From assembly GCA_021163775.1 (NCBI GenBank), contig JAGGTI010000097.1:1-38201 (forward strand): 38,201 nucleotides of DNA, written 5' to 3'. Positions 13,925 to 21,724 of the stretch are shown here, in pieces (within the stretch, counting starts at the first letter, position 1; every line of letters starts with the position of its first letter). The position numbers were made by a program, and so were the translations under genes. The stretch comes from Candidatus Zixiibacteriota bacterium (GTDB taxonomy: Bacteria > Zixibacteria > MSB-5A5 > GN15 > FEB-12). Under the pieces are notes generated by a model. The model saw nothing but the letters and a program-made list of their open reading frames with translations. It did not search any database and was not told where the DNA came from.

Positions 13925-16909
13925 TTGAAATTATCACATACCAATTATGACCGGACCAACGCCGTTGTTGCGGTTGGTGTCGCGCTGACTGCGCTGTTCG
14001 TTTATATCCGAACCATGCCCCCGACCCTGTCATTTTGGGATTGTGGTGAATTCATCACTGCTTCCTATATTCTGGGCATACCTCATCCACCCGGCACCCC
14101 GACATTTATTATGTTTGGGCGTCTGGCAACACTGTTTCCGCTTTTTTCCGATATCTGTGTCCGGATGAATTTCTTTTCGGCATTCTGTTCATCGCTGGCG
14201 GCCATGTTCAGTTATCTGTTTGGGGTTTGGATCATGCGCTATTGGTTTGTCGATAAGACATCGGCCTATAGTCGCCTGTTGATATATGCCGGATCGGCCG
14301 CTGGGGCATTGTTTCTTGCTTTTGGAAGGACTCAGTGGAACAATTCTATTGAGGCCGAGGTGTACGGTATGGCAATGATGTTGGTTTTTGCCATCGCCTG
14401 GCTGACAATGGTCTATCTCGAAGAACGTGGTACGATCATAGGCAACAAAGTGATGCTCCTGGTGGTGTATCTCGGCTTTTTCGGTATCGGAGTGCACATG
14501 TCGACTTTTCTGGTGCTACCGATAACGATGATTGTCTTTATTCTCAAGAAAGGCACTCCCTCTAAATACTGGTTTTTGATCGCCGCCTTTTTCGCGATTG
14601 AACTCTACCTGGTTTTCGCGTTGTCATCACGTCCCGGCGAGGTGCCGTACTACTTTCCAATATTCCTGGCTGGCCTGTTTTATTTGTTCTATATGTTAAC
14701 CTTTGAACAAATCGTCTGGCAACTTCTGGCTACGCTGGGAGGATTCTTTCTCGCCTGCATTCCGGCTCTGGCGTCACTGGCTGGTTGGAATAGTCCTGTT
14801 TTTGGAGTGGTCGGTCTGATTGGTTATGTCGGTCTGATTGGATTTGGCGCGTACTTGATTATTGACCACATCAAGAAGATACGAGCCGGTCATGAGCCTG
14901 TTCACGGTTCGCTGGTTGCTGGTGTTTTTGTTATTGTTTCCGCCCTTATGGCCGGTGTGACACAAGCTGGTTTTGACAACGGTCCGGATGGCTACGGCAC
15001 GTTCATCTTTTTATCGATGATCCTGGCGTTGTCGATTTGCTCGCTGGTTTGGCGTCATATCAACTTTCCGGTTTTGGTTGCGTTGGTTGGTCCGGCTATG
15101 ATTATGCTCGGTGTGCGAGAATTCTTCTGGGGAACGGTTATATCGCTGGGCATTGTGCTTGTCATGGGACTGGTGTTCAAAATAAGTGGTTGGCGCACGG
15201 CACTGTTGATACTGGTCATGGCGGCGGCCGGATACTCCACGCACCTGCTGGCACCGATTCGATCGGCCCAGCAACCGGCCATCAATATGAACAATCCATC
15301 GGAATCGCTCGATGCTACTATCAATTTCTTCGAGCGCAAACAGTATGGTTCGCAACCGATGTCAGAACGTATGTTTCAGCGTCGGGGGGAATGGTCCAAT
15401 CAGTTTGGTGATCACCGTCGAATGGGGTTCTGGCATTTCTTTGAAGAACAATATGGCCTTAGCGGTCGCAGTTTTATTATTGTCTTGTTGCTCGGTGTTT
15501 TTGGTATATGGGAGGCTTGTCGTCGACGACCCGAGGCTGGCATTTACCTGAGCTTGATGATGTTGGTCGGGTCGGTGGGGCTGGTTTTGTATATGAATTT
15601 CGCCGATGGCACTCGGCAGACAGCATATGACGCCTGGCTGGAAGTGCGCGACCGGGATTATTTCTTTACGCCCGCATTTATGTTTTTCGGATTGGCTATC
15701 GGTTTAGGACTATCCGCCACTATTCAATTGCTACGTGACCTGACCCACCGTTTCCACAAAGTATCACGCCGCATAATTCTTACGTCGGCTCTGGTTCTGT
15801 TTCTTCTGCCGGTTTATACCGTGAATGGGAATTACTACTATTCTGATCGTTCCGAAGACTACATACCGTATGATTATGCCTGGAATATCCTACAATCGTG
15901 CGATCCTAATGCGGTACTGTTTACATATGGTGACAACGACACTTTTCCACTCTGGTGCCTTCAGGAAGTCTACGGGGTGCGGACCGATGTCAAACCTATT
16001 TGTTGTTCGTTGGCCAACGGAACCTGGTACATTAAACAGGTACGAGATCATATGCGGGTTGATGTCGGCTGGACGGATGACCAATTGAAAGCTCTCCGAC
16101 CCTACCGGACTCGGGACGGTCGCACTTTTCGCATACAGGATCAGGTCGTTGACGCTGTGTCGTCACGAAACCTCGGTAAACGGCCGATCAATTTCAGCCT
16201 GTTGGCCAATCCATCATCACGTAAACTATTCGGTGTCCGAGTCGATTCATTGATGGAGTTGTCAGGGTTGGTTTACCGCCTTACAAAGGTGAGTAACTCG
16301 GGTGACTTGCGAGTAGACATTGATGCCAATACGGCTCTTATGATGACCTCGGACTCTCTACAGTATCGGGGTTGGACAAACCCTGATATGTACCGGGCCG
16401 AGACGACCGAGCGTTCGGTCGCCGGAGTAGCTGACCGCTTCATGGCGGTAGCCGAAGCATCGTTGCGTGAAGGTCGGGCCGATGAGGCCGCTCGGATAAT
16501 GAGTTTCGTGGTTGATTCTGTCTATCGTTCCGATCAGGCTATTTTGGCTATGGCTTCTGTTTTGGCTGAGATCAGAGACACGATCGGGCTGGCCGAGATG
16601 GCGGTGAAGTACCCTGATGTGGATTCGTTGGAAATGATCACGCTGTTGGCTCGCGCGCATTACAAAACGGGCAATACTGATCGGGGTAAGGACATTCTGG
16701 AAGAACTCCTGATCGCCCGCCCAAACTATCGTCAGGGACTTGATGAGTTGATGCAGATTTACATTGTCGAGCGTGATGTCGAGGCGATGGTGCGTTTGCT
16801 ACGGACCTGGGTCAGTATAAATCCGGGTGATCCAGATATCCGTGAGGCGTTACGACAGCTTGAAGCTCAGCTGTTAGAGCTTGACCAACAATCTGGTGAC
16901 AGCTTGTGA
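13925..16909 (+). CDS. DUF2723 family GT-C membrane glycosyltransferase with C-terminal TPR-like region
   Basis: A 994-residue polytopic protein. The family hallmark is in the first extracytoplasmic loop, SFWDCGEFITASYILGIPHP, with acidic residues D39 and E42 in the position used by lipid-phosphate-sugar-dependent GT-C enzymes. Many hydrophobic helices fill roughly residues 12-650. The last 300 residues are soluble, and the final 170 have a TPR-like helical repeat pattern. The related eukaryotic TMEM260 is a protein O-mannosyltransferase, so transfer of a sugar from a lipid donor to an envelope acceptor is a reasonable inference; substrate unknown. The only usable start is the TTG at 13925, with AGAGAGG about 17 bases upstream, which is poor spacing. 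The stop overlaps the next start by 4 bp. Confidence 0.85.
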   Translation: MKLSHTNYDRTNAVVAVGVALTALFVYIRTMPPTLSFWDCGEFITASYILGIPHPPGTPTFIMFGRLATLFPLFSDICVRMNFFSAFCSSLAAMFSYLFGVWIMRYWFVDKTSAYSRLLIYAGSAAGALFLAFGRTQWNNSIEAEVYGMAMMLVFAIAWLTMVYLEERGTIIGNKVMLLVVYLGFFGIGVHMSTFLVLPITMIVFILKKGTPSKYWFLIAAFFAIELYLVFALSSRPGEVPYYFPIFLAGLFYLFYMLTFEQIVWQLLATLGGFFLACIPALASLAGWNSPVFGVVGLIGYVGLIGFGAYLIIDHIKKIRAGHEPVHGSLVAGVFVIVSALMAGVTQAGFDNGPDGYGTFIFLSMILALSICSLVWRHINFPVLVALVGPAMIMLGVREFFWGTVISLGIVLVMGLVFKISGWRTALLILVMAAAGYSTHLLAPIRSAQQPAINMNNPSESLDATINFFERKQYGSQPMSERMFQRRGEWSNQFGDHRRMGFWHFFEEQYGLSGRSFIIVLLLGVFGIWEACRRRPEAGIYLSLMMLVGSVGLVLYMNFADGTRQTAYDAWLEVRDRDYFFTPAFMFFGLAIGLGLSATIQLLRDLTHRFHKVSRRIILTSALVLFLLPVYTVNGNYYYSDRSEDYIPYDYAWNILQSCDPNAVLFTYGDNDTFPLWCLQEVYGVRTDVKPICCSLANGTWYIKQVRDHMRVDVGWTDDQLKALRPYRTRDGRTFRIQDQVVDAVSSRNLGKRPINFSLLANPSSRKLFGVRVDSLMELSGLVYRLTKVSNSGDLRVDIDANTALMMTSDSLQYRGWTNPDMYRAETTERSVAGVADRFMAVAEASLREGRADEAARIMSFVVDSVYRSDQAILAMASVLAEIRDTIGLAEMAVKYPDVDSLEMITLLARAHYKTGNTDRGKDILEELLIARPNYRQGLDELMQIYIVERDVEAMVRLLRTWVSINPGDPDIREALRQLEAQLLELDQQSGDSL

Positions 16910-18021
16910 ACTTATTGGTCCTTAATTGGAATGATCTGAAGAATCCGTTTTCCGGTGGTGCTGAGGTCCATCTGGAGGAGTTGTTGCGTCGCCTGGTTCA
17001 ACGTGGGCACACTGCGACCCTGTTCTGTTCCGGCTGGTCGGGATGCAAACCTGAGGAAACAGTCGAGGGGGTTCGGATTGTTCGCCGTGGAAATCGTTAC
17101 ACTTTCAATTTGGTAGCACCCTGGTATCTAAGACGACTGACACGCAAGGAACATTACGACCTTCTGATTGAAGACATCAACAAAATTCCGTTTTATACGC
17201 CGCTCTACTTGAATCTGAAACGGTTGGTAGTAATCCCGCATCTGTTTGCCACTACTGTTTTTCACGAAGTGAACTTTCTGCTGGGATCATATATCTATCT
17301 GGCCGAGCGACTTCTCACAGCTGTTTACCGTGGAGATCATTTCAACGTTATCTCGGAGTCTACTGCCGATGATATCGCCGCGAGGGGGATCCCACGCGAT
17401 GACATCTCGGTTATTCACTGTGGAATTGATAGTGATTTGTACAATGTCGATCCGACAGTGGCCAAGTATGAGCAACCGACCATATTGTATCTGGGTCGAA
17501 TCAAGAAATACAAATCTATCCAGCATATGATTCTCGCTCTGAAGAAAGTGAGGACGAAACTGCCGGATGCGCGTTTGATGGTGGTGGGAACCGGAGACTA
17601 CTTGCCACAGCTCAAAGCACTGGCGACGTCACTTGATTTGAGCGATGTTGTTGAGTTCCCCGGGTTTGTATCGCAGTCCGACAAAGTTGATCGTATGCGT
17701 CGCGCTCATGTAGCGGGTTTGCCTTCACTCAAGGAAGGGTGGGGGTTGACCAATATCGAGGCCAATGCTTGTGGTACTGCGGTAGTAGCCTCGAGAAGCC
17801 CCGGTTTGCGTGACTCGGTGAACGATAACATATCTGGACTTCTCTACGAGTATGGTGATATTGATGAACTTGCCGACAAACTACTAATGATACTCAGTGA
17901 TGCCGATACCCGTCAACGTCTCGAACGTGGCGGACTGGAATGGGCTGAGCGGTTCAACTGGGACACCGCCGCCGAAAAATTCGATCAACTGATCTTACGT
18001 GTCGGGGAGGGTAACAAATGA
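16906..18021 (+). CDS. Glycosyltransferase family 4 protein
   Basis: Cytoplasmic GT-B retaining glycosyltransferase of 371 residues. The N-terminal domain begins LLVLNWNDLKNPFSGGAEVH, where GGAEVH is the donor-side glycine motif of GT4. The C-terminal Glycos_transf_1 domain shows ILYLGRIKKYKS, GFVSQSDKVDRMRRAHV and the E-x7-E pair E277/E285 in EGWGLTNIEA. The GTG start overlaps the stop of the DUF2723 gene (GTGA), and its own stop overlaps the next start (ATGA), so the three genes are translationally coupled. Donor and acceptor sugars cannot be inferred. Confidence 0.92.
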   Translation: MNLLVLNWNDLKNPFSGGAEVHLEELLRRLVQRGHTATLFCSGWSGCKPEETVEGVRIVRRGNRYTFNLVAPWYLRRLTRKEHYDLLIEDINKIPFYTPLYLNLKRLVVIPHLFATTVFHEVNFLLGSYIYLAERLLTAVYRGDHFNVISESTADDIAARGIPRDDISVIHCGIDSDLYNVDPTVAKYEQPTILYLGRIKKYKSIQHMILALKKVRTKLPDARLMVVGTGDYLPQLKALATSLDLSDVVEFPGFVSQSDKVDRMRRAHVAGLPSLKEGWGLTNIEANACGTAVVASRSPGLRDSVNDNISGLLYEYGDIDELADKLLMILSDADTRQRLERGGLEWAERFNWDTAAEKFDQLILRVGEGNK

Positions 18022-19022
18022 CCGCCGCTCGCCGTAAGATGTTTTCGGTTATTGTTGGGCTTGTTATTTCAGTGGTACTTATGTGGCTGCTGTTTCGGGA
18101 AATTCAGTTCGTTGACCTTATATCCGCTTTGCGCGGTGCCAACTATTATTGGATCATACCCAACGTCCTGCTGATTGTAGGTACCATGTACCTGCGGGCC
18201 TACCGTTGGACGTTTATGATCAGGCCGGTCAAAGAAGTACCTTTTAAGAAACTTCTGGCCGCAACCTGTATCGGTTTCATGGCCAATAATGTTTTGCCGC
18301 TTCGTCTGGGTGAGTTTGTGCGGGCTTATTCTCTATCTTTCCAGGATAGAGAAGTTAGCAAGTCGGCGTCGCTGGCGACTATTTTTGTAGAACGGATGGT
18401 ATTTGATCTGGTGGCACTGCTGGTTATTTTCGGTGCCGTTATCGGAGTGGCGACGATCCACATACCCGAAGAAATGAAAACCGGCATCTATCTGGCGATT
18501 GGTATTGCGCTATTTGGGCTGACGCTGGTGTTGTATCTTGCCCTGCGACCGGATCAGGCCAGCCACTATCTTACGCGCTACCTGTTTTTTCTGCCGGACC
18601 GATTCAAGGATCACATCAGGAAAATCATAGTCCGATTCTCAACTGGCCTGGAGTTTATGACATGTCTCAGGACAGCATCGTGGGTGGGTGTTCAGACGTT
18701 GGTGATTTGGCTGATTATGGGAATCTCCAATTATTTCGTTTTCCTCGCGTTTGGTTTTGACCTGCCGCTGGAAGCTTCGTACTTCCTGCTTGTTGTCGTA
18801 TCGATCGCGATTCTGGTACCATCATCGCCGGGATTCGTAGGAGTTTACCATGCTGGCACGGTGTTCACGCTAACTCAATATGGTATCGGGCGGGGAGATG
18901 CTCTATCATTTGCGCTGGTACTCCACGCCGCGCAGTATATCCCGATTACCCTGATGGGCTTCTATTACCTCAAGAAAGAGCACCTGACTCTCAGACAGCT
19001 CGAAGAAGAAGCGGTCGAGTAA
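18018..19022 (+). CDS. LPG-synthase transmembrane-domain family protein (UPF0104/YbhN-like)
   Basis: Integral membrane protein of 334 residues with about eight hydrophobic helices. It matches the lysylphosphatidylglycerol synthase TM / UPF0104 pattern: the NNVLPLRLGEFVRAY signature after the second helix pair (MANNVLPLRLGEF, about 93-105), the ATIFVERMVFDL motif, and the late VPSSPGFVGVYHAGT segment. The aminoacyl-transferase domain of MprF is absent. Stand-alone members have been proposed to move or present lipid-linked substrates, which would fit two upstream glycosyltransferases; this is inference. It ends the three-gene overlapping operon. Confidence 0.88.
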   Translation: MTAARRKMFSVIVGLVISVVLMWLLFREIQFVDLISALRGANYYWIIPNVLLIVGTMYLRAYRWTFMIRPVKEVPFKKLLAATCIGFMANNVLPLRLGEFVRAYSLSFQDREVSKSASLATIFVERMVFDLVALLVIFGAVIGVATIHIPEEMKTGIYLAIGIALFGLTLVLYLALRPDQASHYLTRYLFFLPDRFKDHIRKIIVRFSTGLEFMTCLRTASWVGVQTLVIWLIMGISNYFVFLAFGFDLPLEASYFLLVVVSIAILVPSSPGFVGVYHAGTVFTLTQYGIGRGDALSFALVLHAAQYIPITLMGFYYLKKEHLTLRQLEEEAVE

Positions 19023-19108
19023 CCTGTCTATTAACTTGTTGATCGACAGGCGGGTATGATGTCTGTCGTTAGATCGGTTGTCTCCGATATCTATATTGGT
19101 ATCATCTT

Positions 19109-19149
19109 TCAAGTTCAAACTTGACGGCCACCGTGGGGGAGAATATCGT
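19109..19149 (+). promoter_or_regulatory. Promoter overlapped by a perfect palindrome (candidate operator)
   Basis: TTGACG (19121-19126), a 17-base spacer and TATCGT (19144-19149) form a fair sigma-70 promoter about 20 bases upstream of the next start. TCAAGTT (19109-19115) and AACTTGA (19118-19124) form a perfect 7-bp inverted repeat with a 2-base centre, and its right arm overlaps the -35 box. This geometry is typical of a repressor site. The cognate regulator is unknown; the HTH protein two genes downstream is a candidate. Confidence 0.5.
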
Positions 19150-19170
19150 TAAAGCGTTAGGTTGAGTTAT

Positions 19171-19731
19171 ATGAAAAAACTACTGTTAGGTCTGTTTCTT
19201 CTGGCCGCTTTGATTGCGGTCAGCTATCTCAAAATGGAGCGCGATTCGGAGCGCGAGGCTCAGGCTTTTATTGATGGCCATGATATTGGCTCTCGCAATG
19301 CTGAACTTGCCATGATTGATGTTGATTCTCTGGAGAAACTGATCGATCAAAAAGCTACCGAAGTGATCGAATTGCGCTCGGCGATGACCGATACTCTGGT
19401 TGAACGTGACAATTTTTACACGCAAACTGTTGATTCTCTAAGCGCGATAATCGAGGCTGGTCAGAAGGAGATTGCCAGTCTGGAGAAGCAAGTTGCCTCT
19501 GGCGGACTGGAGGCGAAAGATTCGTCGTCCAAGATAAAAGTCGCTTCCAAGGCCAGCCATCGCGAGATATTAAAGCACTATAAGTTAGCGGTAGCGAAAT
19601 TGCCAGCTGACCTGTCGGCTTACGAATATCGTGTAGCTGTCGCGGAAGTGAGATCGGATACTGCCACAAAGTTCAATATCACGGTGGTCCGTCTGAACGA
19701 AATTCGAGACGCTAACAATTTGGACTATTGA
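19171..19731 (+). CDS. Single-pass membrane protein with coiled coil, unknown function
   Basis: A 186-residue protein I do not recognise. It starts with a membrane anchor (KKLLLGLFLLAALIAVSYL). A highly charged segment rich in Glu, Lys, Leu and Ser follows and probably forms a coiled coil (about 45-110, DSLEKLIDQKATEVIELRSA...IIEAGQKEIASLEKQVA). The last 50 residues look globular (HYKLAVAKLPADLSAYEYRVA...). The ATG at 19171 is preferred to the TTG at 19162. The stop (19729-19731) is 8 bp before the start of the HTH gene, so the two are probably cotranscribed. With an N-in orientation the coiled coil would face the periplasm. It could be a regulator partner or an envelope spacer; the sequence does not decide. 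Confidence 0.65.
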   Translation: MKKLLLGLFLLAALIAVSYLKMERDSEREAQAFIDGHDIGSRNAELAMIDVDSLEKLIDQKATEVIELRSAMTDTLVERDNFYTQTVDSLSAIIEAGQKEIASLEKQVASGGLEAKDSSSKIKVASKASHREILKHYKLAVAKLPADLSAYEYRVAVAEVRSDTATKFNITVVRLNEIRDANNLDY

Positions 19732-19739
19732 ACTTCGGT

Positions 19740-20057
19740 ATGGTTAAGCGCAAAGAATTCGAGTTCGCGGAACTTCCGGTCGATAAACTGATTCTTGAAT
19801 CCTTTGCCAATACCCAATCGGCCTATCACATTACTGACAAAGACGGAGCTACGGATCAGGCGTTGAGTAAGTTTCGTCAGAAACTGATGTGGCATATCGG
19901 TCACTCACTTTCAACCCGACAGAAACAGGTCATTCAAGCCTTTCTGGCGGGTCACAAAGAACGCGATACCGCACGCAAATTGGGGATCACACAGCAGGTG
20001 GTTAATATTTATAAGCATCGTGCTATCAAGAAGTTACACAAGTTACTCGCCGTGTAG
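19740..20057 (+). CDS. Small sigma-70 region 4-like HTH protein
   Basis: A 105-residue predicted DNA-binding protein. Residues about 58-103 (LSTRQKQVIQAFLAGHKERDTARKLGITQQVVNIYKHRAIKKLHKLL, here shown only to mark the region) form the helix-turn-helix of sigma-70 region 4 or LuxR type: a turn-initiating ST.RQ, an A..LGIT..VVN first/second helix junction and a recognition helix ending in RAIKKL. No region 2 is present, so it is not a complete sigma factor. The N-terminal half (about 1-55) is acidic and unfamiliar. The ATG at 19740 is used; the TTG at 19728 overlaps the upstream stop. It shares a likely transcript with the coiled-coil membrane protein. Confidence 0.7.
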   Translation: MVKRKEFEFAELPVDKLILESFANTQSAYHITDKDGATDQALSKFRQKLMWHIGHSLSTRQKQVIQAFLAGHKERDTARKLGITQQVVNIYKHRAIKKLHKLLAV

Positions 20058-20143
20058 CTGTATGTCAAATTACTCTATTATAGAGGATGTTGCCTCTTCG
20101 ATGAGTGGTGTTAATTCTTCGAGAGTAGCCCTATAGGGTCGCC

Positions 20144-20181
20144 CACTGTTTGTCTGAGTAACTAACTGGCAAGAAACAGTG
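20144..20181. repeat. Inverted repeat upstream of a small ORF
   Basis: CACTGTTT (20144-20151) and AAACAGTG (20174-20181) form a perfect 8-bp stem with a 22-base loop, 23 bases before the start of the small ORF at 20205. No U tract follows, so it is not a simple terminator. The nearby CCCTATAGGG (20129-20138) is a perfect 10-bp palindrome. Either could be an operator or leader structure. Confidence 0.4.
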
Positions 20182-20204
20182 ACCTTTGACTAAGGGAGCG
20201 TACA

Positions 20205-20378
20205 ATGCCAAGTAAAAAGAAACCTGAAAAGTATGCGGTTCTAGGCCCTAAAGACTGCTGGCACACATATGGTCTGCAGGTACTTACGCCGAAGAAATTT
20301 GCTTATGTCGTGAGCGAAATTTTGAACGGGCGTCATAAACTGGTCAAGTCGCAATTACCGAATCGCCCAATCGGTTAG
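20205..20378 (+). CDS. Small basic protein, 57 residues, unknown
   Basis: ATG at 20205 is preceded by AAGGGAG (20192-20198) at 6 bases, a very good ribosome site. The protein starts MPSKKKPEKYAVLGPKDCWH and ends KSQLPNRPIG. It is rich in Lys and Arg, has no hydrophobic segment and has one cysteine. I recognise no family. The good ribosome site and balanced composition argue for a real gene; the short length argues for caution. It lies 147 bp after the HTH gene on the same strand. Confidence 0.5.
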   Translation: MPSKKKPEKYAVLGPKDCWHTYGLQVLTPKKFAYVVSEILNGRHKLVKSQLPNRPIG

Positions 20379-20561
20379 AATGTCGGTTAATCGACTGGTT
20401 GACTAGTAATCAAAAATTTGCCCCCCTCTGAGATTGGTAGCAATTTTGGCGAGGTGTTGTTGTATGACGGCCCTCGTCTTTTTTTATACTGCCTTACTTC
20501 ATTTGATAACGTTCGGTTTTCCTTGACAGTAGGGCGGAAATAATGACTTATTGTTCGTCTG
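20379..20561. other. Non-coding gap with a weak terminator-like hairpin
   Basis: GACG-gccct-CGTC (20466-20478) is followed by seven T (20479-20485); the stem is only 4 bp, so termination is doubtful. TTGACA at 20523-20528 is a perfect -35 box but no convincing -10 follows at the right spacing. Apart from the weak ORF at 20562, I see nothing else between 20379 and 20744. Confidence 0.3.
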
Positions 20562-20729
20562 ATGGATACCGATCTACTGCTGTATTGTGCTCTTATGTTT
20601 GTGGTCACGCTGGCCGGGGGATCGCACTGGAGGGCTTTCCTGGTCACAGCTATGGTCATAGTTGACATATTCCGGTTGGGTATCAAATTTGAGAGTAACC
20701 TTTGTTTGCCACGAAGCCTCTTAAGTTGA
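20562..20729 (+). CDS. Possible small membrane protein, 55 residues
   Basis: An ORF beginning MDTDLLLYCALMFVVTLAGG with two hydrophobic stretches (about 5-19 and 25-37) and a short polar tail ending CLPRSLLS. There is no ribosome site before the ATG at 20562. It ends 15 bp before the rhodanese gene. The hydrophobic pattern is suggestive, but such stretches arise by chance and I cannot name a family. It could equally be leader sequence of the rhodanese transcript. Confidence 0.25.
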   Translation: MDTDLLLYCALMFVVTLAGGSHWRAFLVTAMVIVDIFRLGIKFESNLCLPRSLLS

Positions 20730-20744
20730 AGGAAGTAATCTACT

Positions 20745-21266
20745 ATGGTATTATTCAAACAACTTATGACCTTACTGATTCTGTCCGTGGTGTTGGCGTT
20801 TGGGAGCAATCTGGTATTGCCCAATAGCATACCTTTTGTGGGAGAGTACCGGAGTATTTCATCAAGCGGTGAACCGATCGTACCGCCGAGCGCTGAGCTT
20901 GGTGACCCGCCGTTCATAGATCTTAATCGGGCGCGGTTTGAATACGATCTTGGTACCGCTATTTTCCTCGATTCTCGGAGTCCGGAGGAATTTGACTGTG
21001 GGACCATTCCGGGGTCAATCAATATTCCGTTTGAGTATATGCCGGATGGGGACTTGACCGAGTACCTCGATTCCGCTTTTTCTGGAGCCGCCTTTGACAA
21101 GACGATCATAAATTACTGTTCAGGTGAGGAATGTGATTTGTCCCTGTATATGGGACGCTTCCTGAATACTTCCGGCTACACTAACGTAATGATTTTCTTC
21201 GGCGGCTCACGAGAGTGGGAACAAGCCGGGTTTGAAGTCGAGCGGAGGGTCAAATGCGACAACTGA
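20745..21266 (+). CDS. Membrane-anchored rhodanese-like domain protein
   Basis: 173 residues: an N-terminal membrane anchor or uncleaved signal (about 4-27), a linker, and a rhodanese domain (about 55-170). The domain shows FLDSRSPEEFDCGTIPGSIN and the active-site loop YCSGEECDLS, with the predicted sulfur-carrying Cys125, then TNVMIFFGGSREWEQAGFE. Rhodaneses carry persulfide or sense thiol and anion chemistry. The anchor suggests a periplasmic location. GGAAG lies about 10 bases before the ATG. It overlaps the following MauE/DoxX gene by 13 bp; this pairing suggests a joint envelope redox or sulfur role, which is inference. Confidence 0.85.
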   Translation: MVLFKQLMTLLILSVVLAFGSNLVLPNSIPFVGEYRSISSSGEPIVPPSAELGDPPFIDLNRARFEYDLGTAIFLDSRSPEEFDCGTIPGSINIPFEYMPDGDLTEYLDSAFSGAAFDKTIINYCSGEECDLSLYMGRFLNTSGYTNVMIFFGGSREWEQAGFEVERRVKCDN

Positions 21267-21724
21267 TCGACAACGACTACCTGACCATGCTTTCCCGGTT
21301 GCTGATTGGTGGGATGTTTATCTCCGCCTCGTTTTACAAAATCATCGAACCGGCTGACTTTGCCAAATCTATCTGGCAGTACCACATGATACCGGGGTCG
21401 CTTATTAATCTGATGGCGCTGATTCTTCCCTGGCTGGAGTTGTTGATTGGGCTGGCGCTGATATTCGGTTTTGCTTATCGTGGCGCGATTCTATGGGCGA
21501 ATATGCTTCTCGGGGTATTCATCATTGCTCTTATCAGTACGATCGCGCGTGGACTGGATATTGATTGTGGTTGTTTCAAAGCGGGTGAGTCGGCAACAGC
21601 GCCGGCGTGGGACGCGCTTTGGTTTGATTTGGTGGCGATGTTTTTTGCCGTTCAGCTCTGGATCGGCAAATCGAGTCGCTGGCGGTTCCGACTTGATCTG
21701 ATCAATCGAGGATGTGGGGGGTGA
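21254..21724 (+). CDS. MauE/DoxX family membrane protein
   Basis: 156 residues with four hydrophobic helices. RLLIGGMFISASFYKIIEP matches the start of the DoxX/MauE fold. WLELLIGLALIFGFAYRGA is the second conserved block, and GLDIDCGCFKAGE carries the CxC pair common in MauE-type proteins. MauE-like proteins are linked to disulfide formation or electron transfer at the membrane. The ATG lies inside the rhodanese gene (13-bp overlap), implying coupled translation. The 3' end overlaps the convergent secretin gene by 23 bp. Confidence 0.85.
   Translation: MRQLIDNDYLTMLSRLLIGGMFISASFYKIIEPADFAKSIWQYHMIPGSLINLMALILPWLELLIGLALIFGFAYRGAILWANMLLGVFIIALISTIARGLDIDCGCFKAGESATAPAWDALWFDLVAMFFAVQLWIGKSSRWRFRLDLINRGCGG

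Noticed and set aside
19740-20057. A full ECF sigma factor
   Set aside because: Only the region 4-like HTH is present; no region 2 motif, and 105 residues is too short.
20387-21109. 240-codon minus-strand ORF
   Set aside because: It runs antisense across the rhodanese gene and the upstream gap, has no ribosome site and no recognisable domain; the plus-strand rhodanese gene explains its right half.
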